Shown here: positions 59,025 through 64,000 of the stretch, in pieces
How the letters are laid out: each line of letters begins with the position of its first letter
Numbering within the stretch: the first letter of the stretch is position 1
Assembly (NCBI RefSeq): GCF_003096555.1
Contig: NZ_QEKM01000001.1
Span: forward strand, 2,666,001-2,730,000
DNA length: 64,000 bases
Reading direction: 5' to 3'
Origin: Simplicispira sp. 125
GTDB lineage: Bacteria; Pseudomonadota; Gammaproteobacteria; Burkholderiales; Burkholderiaceae_C
Program-made: the position numbers and the translations under genes
Notes under the pieces: model-generated
What the model saw: only the letters and a program-made list of their open reading frames with translations
Databases searched by the model: none
Told to the model about the DNA's origin: nothing

Positions 59025-59977
59025 ACCCCGACACATCCCGCACCCGCTCCCCCATCAGCCTGATTGGCGCGCCCACCGACATTGGCGCGGGCGCACGCGG
59101 TGCCTCCATGGGGCCTGAGGCCTTGCGCGTGGCGGGACTGCAGGCGGCGCTGGAAAGCCGTGGTCTGCAGGTGCTGGACCGCGGCAACCTCAACGGCCCG
59201 GCCAACCCCTGGTTACCGCCGGTCAATGGCTACCGCCATTTGAACGAAGTGGTGCTGTGGAACCAGGCTGTTTTCGATGCGGTGCGCGGCGCACTGCAGC
59301 AGGGCCACCTGCCCGTTTTGCTGGGCGGCGACCACTGCCTGGGGCTGGGCAGCATCAGCGCCGTGGCGCGCCATTGCGTGGACACCGGCCGCAAGCTGCG
59401 CGTGCTGTGGCTGGACGCCCATGCCGACTTCAACACCAGTGCGCTCACTCCCAGCGGCAACGTGCATGGCATGCCCGTAGCCTGCCTGTGCGGGTTTGGC
59501 CCGGCTGCACTGACCGAACTGGCGCGCATGCCCGGCGGCGGGCCTGCACTGCGTCCCGACCAGATCCGCCAAATCGGCATCCGCAGCGTGGACGCGGGCG
59601 AGAAGCGCTTTGTGCACGAACAGGGGCTGGAGGTGTTTGACATGCGCTTCATCGACGAAGTGGGCATGCGCCAGACCATGCTGCAAGCGCTCGATGGCCT
59701 GGATGCCGACACCCACTTGCACGTGAGTTTTGACGTGGATTTTCTCGACCCGGACATCGCTCCCGGCGTGGGCACCACGGTGCCCGGCGGCCCGACCTAC
59801 CGCGAGGCGCAGCTGTGCATGGAGATGATTGCCGACAGCGGCTGCCTGGCCTCGCTCGACATCGTCGAACTCAACCCCGCGCTGGATGTGCGCAACAAGA
59901 CCGCTTTACTCGCGGTGGACTTGGTGGAATCCCTGTTTGGCAAGAGCACGCTGATGCGCGTGTCTGCAAAAAACTAA
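59021..59977 (+). CDS. rocF: Arginase
   Basis: 318 residues of the ureohydrolase family. The Mn ligands lie in GGDH (102-105), DAHADFN (132-138) and SFDVDFLDP (about 234-242), as in arginase, and SGNVHGMPVA is the substrate loop. It splits arginine to ornithine and urea; its product feeds the preceding gene. The stop TAA overlaps the lptE stop on the other strand. No urease genes are visible. Confidence 0.92.
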   Translation: MNPDTSRTRSPISLIGAPTDIGAGARGASMGPEALRVAGLQAALESRGLQVLDRGNLNGPANPWLPPVNGYRHLNEVVLWNQAVFDAVRGALQQGHLPVLLGGDHCLGLGSISAVARHCVDTGRKLRVLWLDAHADFNTSALTPSGNVHGMPVACLCGFGPAALTELARMPGGGPALRPDQIRQIGIRSVDAGEKRFVHEQGLEVFDMRFIDEVGMRQTMLQALDGLDADTHLHVSFDVDFLDPDIAPGVGTTVPGGPTYREAQLCMEMIADSGCLASLDIVELNPALDVRNKTALLAVDLVESLFGKSTLMRVSAKN

Positions 59978-60471
59978 GGTTTGACGGCCGCGAGGCGGCG
60001 CAGCAGTTGCTGCACCAGGTCGGTCTGCATGTTGCGGTACAACAGTGCCTCTTCGGCTTCCTTGGCCAGTGCGATGGTTTCGCTGTAGCTGATATCGCGC
60101 TGCTGCAGCAGCTCGGTGTCGGGAATGAGGGCTGTGCCATCCAGCGTACGCAGGCGAAAACGGATGCGCAGACGCAACTGCAGTTCGCGCACCTGGCCGG
60201 AGGCATTGAGCCCTACCACGGCGCGCTCGTGCTGCTCAGACAACAGATCCAGCACGGCCTCGGCCGTGGGCAGCGCAGCGGGGTCGCGCAGCACCTTGAG
60301 CGGCCCGCCTGCGCCTTCCAGCGTGCGCTGCAGCTCCAACGCCAGGGACGAAGCTGGCGGTGCGGCGATGAAAAGGGAGCCGAACGCAAACTCGGGCACC
60401 CCTCGCAGGCGAAAGCCACAACCCGCCAGAACGGCGGCGGGCACGAGGGTCAGAAGGGCGCGTCTTTGCAT
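59974..60471 (-). CDS. lptE: LPS-assembly lipoprotein LptE
   Basis: 165 residues from the ATG at 60471. Lipobox LAGC with Cys18, followed by GFRLRGVPEFAFGSL, the LptE opening. It plugs and stabilises LptD in the outer membrane. The gene keeps its place downstream of leuS but is separated from it by 394 bases, and from holA by the inserted arginase pair. Its stop codon shares bases with the arginase stop. Confidence 0.9.
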   Translation of the reverse strand: MQRRALLTLVPAAVLAGCGFRLRGVPEFAFGSLFIAAPPASSLALELQRTLEGAGGPLKVLRDPAALPTAEAVLDLLSEQHERAVVGLNASGQVRELQLRLRIRFRLRTLDGTALIPDTELLQQRDISYSETIALAKEAEEALLYRNMQTDLVQQLLRRLAAVKP

Positions 60472-60757
60472 ATCAATGATCCTAGAAACGGCAGTTGGAT
60501 GTGCCCGCCGGTGCCGTGATCTGGGTGTCAGGCAAGGCGAGACGACGCGGCAGGCTCCTACCCACAAGGAGGAGCAACGCCGCATAGCGCTCTGAGCGCA
60601 GTGCTGACGGGTGCATAGCGCTCCCACCCATCAGGTGAACACCATCGAAGCCATCAACGATAGCTTTCATGCGGCTTAGCAAGAGATACAAAGCGGTCAA
60701 CTGCTGTCTCTAGGATGGCCCATTGCACTACGCGCCACCCACGACGCATGAAACAGG

Positions 60758-60858
60758 CGCGGCCCAGGCCAGCGGCCCCCGTGCAAGGGCCGCCCCGCCG
60801 CACTGGGGGCGTCCCCCTGCGAGAGCGGGGGGAAGGAGCGCAGCGACACAGGGGGGCG
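60758..60858 (-). repeat. Dispersed GC-rich repeat, family B, between leuS and lptE
   Basis: The complement contains AGGGGGACGCC, GCGGCGGGGCGGCCCTTGC and GGCCTGGGCC, as at 12604-12724. It ends eight bases past the leuS stop. The rest of the 60472-60757 gap shows no gene or clear signal; it may hold an lptE promoter. Confidence 0.65.
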
Positions 60859-60865
60859 TTTCACT

Positions 60866-63547
60866 TCATACCACCACGTTGACCAGGCGCCCGGGCACCA
60901 CGATCACGCGCTTGGGAGCGGCGCCGCCCGCATGGGCCACAAAGACCTCGCTGGCCACGGCAATGCGCTCGATCTCGGCCTTATCGGCCTGTGCCGGCAC
61001 CTGGATGGCGCCGCGCAGCTTGCCATTGACCTGCAACACCAGTTCGATTTCGTCCTGCACCAGCGCATCGGGCGCCACCTGTGGCCAGGGTGCGTCGAGC
61101 AGATCGCCCAGGTGCTGTGCGTAGCCCAGCTGGCTCCATAAGCCGTGCGCGATGTGCGGCGTGGCCGGGTACAGGCAGCGCAGCAAAATGCCAAAGCCTT
61201 CGATCAGTGCCACCTGTGCGCCCGCGCAATCCAGGGCCTTGAAGTCTTCGAGCGCATTGATCATCTTCATCGCGCCCGAGACCACGGTGTTGTACTGCAT
61301 GCGCTGGTAGTCGTAGTCCACCTGCTTGAGCACGGTGTGGATCTCCAGGCGCAGGGCCTTGGCCTCCTTGCCAAAATTTACATCTTTTAGGCTTGTAGCG
61401 CCCGCCACACTTGCGCTGGCAGCTACACCATCCATAGCAGCCAGTTTGAAACCGAAGTTCCAGACTCGGCGCAGGAAACGGTAGCTGCCTTCGACGGCGG
61501 CATCGTTCCATTCCAGCGTGGCTTCGGGCGGCGAGGTGAACATGGTGTACAGGCGAGCGGTGTCGGCGCCGTACTTTTCAATCAGGTCCTGCGGGTCCAC
61601 GCCATTGTTCTTGGACTTGGACATGGTGCCCACGCCCTCGTAGTCGATGGCGGTGCCCACGGGCAAATCACCCACGGCGTTGACCAGCCGGGCACCGACG
61701 ACCTTGCCCGCCGCGTCGTGGACATGCTCCACGTCGTGCGGCCAGAAATACTCCTTGCCACCCTTGTCGGTGCGGCGACTGTAGATATGGTTGAGCACCA
61801 TGCCCTGCGTGAGCAGTTTGGTGAAGGGCTCATCGACCTTGACCAACCCCAGGTCGCGCATCACCTTGGTCCAGAAGCGCGCGTACAGCAGGTGCAGGAT
61901 GGCGTGCTCGATGCCGCCGATGTACTGGTCCATCGGCATCCAGTAATCAGCACCTTCGGCCACCATGGCCTCGGTGTTCTTCGGGTCGCAGTAGCGCATG
62001 AAGTACCACGAGCTGTCGACGAAAGTGTCCATGGTGTCGGTCTCGCGCCGCGCGGCCTTGCCGCAGACCGGGCAGACGACACCGGCGTGGAAGCCTTCAT
62101 GCTTGTGCAGCGGGTTGCCCGAGCCGTCGGGCACGCAGTCGGTGGGCAGCACCACCGGCAGGTCTTTTTCCGGCACCGGCACGGCGCCGTGCTCGTCGCA
62201 ATGGATGATGGGGATGGGCGTACCCCAGTAGCGCTGGCGCGAGACGCCCCAGTCGCGCAGGCGCCAGGTGGTCTTGAGTTCGCCCAGGCCCTTTTCGCCC
62301 AGCGCATGGGCCACGGCCGCCACGGCGTCCTTGTACGACAGGCCACTGAAGCTGCCGGAGTTGACGGTGACGCCGCGCTGCTTATCGGCGTACCAGTCAT
62401 TCCACTGGTGGTAGTCGAAAGTCTCGCCATCGACCAGCACCACCTGCTTGATGTCGATGCCGTACTTGAGGGCAAAAGCAAAGTCGCGCTCGTCATGCGC
62501 AGGCACACCCATCACGGCGCCGTCGCCATAGCCCATGAGCACATAGTTGCCCACCCACACGGCCACCTGCTCGCCGGTCAGTGGGTGGGTGACGAACAGG
62601 CCCGTGGGCACGCCCTTCTTCTCTTGGGTGGCGAGCTCGGCCTCGGTGGTGCCGCCGCTCTTGCATTCTTCGATGAAGGCAGCCAGCGCGGGGTTGGTCT
62701 TGGCTGCGTGGGTGGCGAGCGGGTGCTCGGGCGCCACGGCGCAGAAAGTGACGCCCATGATGGTGTCGGCGCGCGTGGTGAACACGTACATTTTGCCGCC
62801 GCCGATCAGCGCCCCATCCGTGCCGTGGATGGTGTGCGGGAAGGCGAAGCGTACGCCCTCACTCTTGCCGATCCAGTTCTCCTGCATGAGCTTGACGCGC
62901 TCGGGCCAGCCGGGCATTTTGTCACCGGCCACATTGGCCAGCAGTTCTTCGGCGTAACCGGTGATCTTCAGGTAGTAGCCGGGAATTTCGCGCTTTTCCA
63001 CTGGCGCGCCGGTGCGCCAACCCTTGCCGTCAATGACCTGTTCGTTGGCCAGCACCGTCATGTCCACTGGGTCCCAGTTCACGGTCTGGGTCTTGCGGTA
63101 GGCAATGCCTTTTTCCAGCATTTTCAAGAAAAGCCACTGGTTCCACTTGTAATAAGTGGGGTCGCAGGTGGCAATCTCGCGGCTCCAGTCGATGGCCAGG
63201 CCCATCGCCTGCATCTGCTTCTTCATGTAGGCGATGTTGTCGTAGGTCCACTGCGCCGGTGGCACGCTGTTTTTCATCGCGGCGTTCTCGGCCGGCAGGC
63301 CAAACGCATCCCAACCCATGGGCATCAGCACGTTGTAGCCGTTCATGCGCAGGTAGCGCGTGAGCATGTCGTTGATCGTGTAGTTGCGCACATGGCCCAT
63401 GTGCAGCTTGCCGCTGGGGTAGGGCAGCATGGAGCAGGCGTAGAACTTCTTTTTGCTGCTGTCTTCGGTCACGCGGTAAGCGTCGCCGTCCGTCCAGTGC
63501 GCCTGCGCGGCGCGCTCGACCTCAGTGTGTTGGTATTTGTCTTGCAT
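60866..63547 (-). CDS. leuS: Leucine-tRNA ligase
   Basis: 893 residues. HIGH motif HMGH in [18 protein letters not shown] (about residue 48), the editing domain with the conserved [12 protein letters not shown] and DERD, and KMSKS as [11 protein letters not shown] (about 641). It charges tRNA-Leu and edits mischarged products. Relative to E. coli LeuRS (860) a small extra segment between the catalytic and anticodon domains, [17 protein letters not shown], is encoded by a palindromic repeat. It follows the exbD-like gene by 78 bases. Confidence 0.96.
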   Translation of the reverse strand: MQDKYQHTEVERAAQAHWTDGDAYRVTEDSSKKKFYACSMLPYPSGKLHMGHVRNYTINDMLTRYLRMNGYNVLMPMGWDAFGLPAENAAMKNSVPPAQWTYDNIAYMKKQMQAMGLAIDWSREIATCDPTYYKWNQWLFLKMLEKGIAYRKTQTVNWDPVDMTVLANEQVIDGKGWRTGAPVEKREIPGYYLKITGYAEELLANVAGDKMPGWPERVKLMQENWIGKSEGVRFAFPHTIHGTDGALIGGGKMYVFTTRADTIMGVTFCAVAPEHPLATHAAKTNPALAAFIEECKSGGTTEAELATQEKKGVPTGLFVTHPLTGEQVAVWVGNYVLMGYGDGAVMGVPAHDERDFAFALKYGIDIKQVVLVDGETFDYHQWNDWYADKQRGVTVNSGSFSGLSYKDAVAAVAHALGEKGLGELKTTWRLRDWGVSRQRYWGTPIPIIHCDEHGAVPVPEKDLPVVLPTDCVPDGSGNPLHKHEGFHAGVVCPVCGKAARRETDTMDTFVDSSWYFMRYCDPKNTEAMVAEGADYWMPMDQYIGGIEHAILHLLYARFWTKVMRDLGLVKVDEPFTKLLTQGMVLNHIYSRRTDKGGKEYFWPHDVEHVHDAAGKVVGARLVNAVGDLPVGTAIDYEGVGTMSKSKNNGVDPQDLIEKYGADTARLYTMFTSPPEATLEWNDAAVEGSYRFLRRVWNFGFKLAAMDGVAASASVAGATSLKDVNFGKEAKALRLEIHTVLKQVDYDYQRMQYNTVVSGAMKMINALEDFKALDCAGAQVALIEGFGILLRCLYPATPHIAHGLWSQLGYAQHLGDLLDAPWPQVAPDALVQDEIELVLQVNGKLRGAIQVPAQADKAEIERIAVASEVFVAHAGGAAPKRVIVVPGRLVNVVV
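61373..61430 (+). repeat. Short palindromic repeat, in-frame copy inside leuS
   Basis: ATCTTTTAGGCTTGTAGCGC, then CCGCCACACTTGCGCTGGCAGCTACACC: the block order AGGCT, TAGCGC, GCGCT, AGCTA matches the intergenic copies. On the coding strand it gives [15 protein letters not shown] without breaking the frame. Confidence 0.6.
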
Positions 63548-63625
63548 GGATGCCCGGAAATAAGAAGGTGCAGCCGCAAACCGCTGCGTTGCCGGGATTT
63601 TAGGCGCTGGCAGCGCCGCGCTTGT

Positions 63626-64000
63626 TCAGCGTGTCGAAGGCGACGGTGCAGCCGCCGCGGGGTCGGCCACGAAACCAATGCGCTGCAGCCCTGCGGCATG
63701 CGCCGCGCCCATGATTTCAACCACCCGCCCATAAGGCACAGCGGCATCGGCGCGCAGCTGCACCTCGGTATCGGGTTGGCTGGCGGCTGTTTCTGCCAGG
63801 TGCTGCGCCAATGCCTCTTGTGTCAGTGGCTGGTCGTCCAGGAACACCTGCCCGGCCTTGTCGACCACCAGCGTGACGGCCTGGGGTGCGGCACCCGGTA
63901 CGGTGCCGTCGGCACGCGGCAGGTCCAGCCGAATGGAGCTGGCCAGCAACGGAGCGGTCAGAATGAAGATCACCACCAGCACCAGCATCACATCGACCAG
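63626..64000 (-). CDS. exbD: ExbD/TolR-family biopolymer transport protein (5' end outside window)
   Basis: 124 codons are visible, beginning inside the TM helix LVDVMLVLVVIFILTAPLLA; the first 20 or so residues lie beyond the window. The helix Asp that carries protons is the D of LVDVML. The periplasmic domain follows (SIRLDLPRADG to ..RIGFVADP). With ExbB it powers TonB- or Tol-type outer-membrane work. It stands upstream of leuS on the same strand. Confidence 0.85.
   Translation of the reverse strand: MVDVMLVLVVIFILTAPLLASSIRLDLPRADGTVPGAAPQAVTLVVDKAGQVFLDDQPLTQEALAQHLAETAASQPDTEVQLRADAAVPYGRVVEIMGAAHAAGLQRIGFVADPAAAAPSPSTR

Overview
The window looks like chromosomal DNA of a beta-proteobacterium of the family Comamonadaceae (Acidovorax-like). 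The basis is high GC, the gene order exbD-leuS-lptE-holA-proA, a liv-type ABC cluster carrying acyl-CoA ligases, gshA/gshB of the beta-proteobacterial type, and many copies of a short palindromic repeat with AGCGCTT/AAGCGCT arms that I associate with this family. The genus call is an inference. I see no phage, plasmid, complete insertion sequence or CRISPR array.

Layout. 1-4.7 kb (minus): a pseudouridine synthase cut by the window edge, a GGDEF/EAL protein with a GGNEF signature, a secreted cupredoxin-like protein translationally coupled to it, and a Crp/Fnr-type regulator. 4.8-15 kb (plus): a substrate-binding protein, then an acyl-CoA synthetase, livG, livH, livM, a second binding protein, livF and a PaaK-like ligase, apparently one uptake and CoA-activation module for an unidentified organic acid. 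Two nearly identical 24-bp sites with core TTGTC-N8-GACAA precede its two transcription units in the same promoter geometry and are probably bound by the adjacent regulator.

15-26 kb: cyclopropane-fatty-acid synthase, an EamA exporter with a divergent Lrp regulator, an ArsC-like protein, an MFS protein lacking its middle, a lipoprotein peptidase, and a lipid-storage group (PHA-system protein, acyl-CoA-binding protein, WS/DGAT acyltransferase), followed by peptidase genes. 26-33 kb (minus): rpoN, lptB, lptA, dsbA, a SPOR protein and argS, with an 85-bp tandem repeat between lptB and rpoN. 33-40 kb: PsiF protein, DUF2214, LysR, malate synthase G, a CWC protein, a 4-oxalocrotonate tautomerase homologue, a DHA2 exporter and a class II glutamine amidotransferase.

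40.3-45.9 kb (minus): a full rRNA operon, 16S-tRNA-Ile(GAT)-tRNA-Ala(TGC)-23S-5S, with promoter, spacer structures and terminator. 46-57 kb (minus): gshB, benE, kup, gshA, trkH, trkA, proA, which groups glutathione synthesis with potassium uptake. 56-64 kb: dodecin, holA, an ornithine cyclodeaminase-arginase pair on the opposite strand wedged between holA and lptE, then leuS and a truncated exbD.

Starts were chosen from ribosome binding sites and family lengths, so many differ from the longest open frame.
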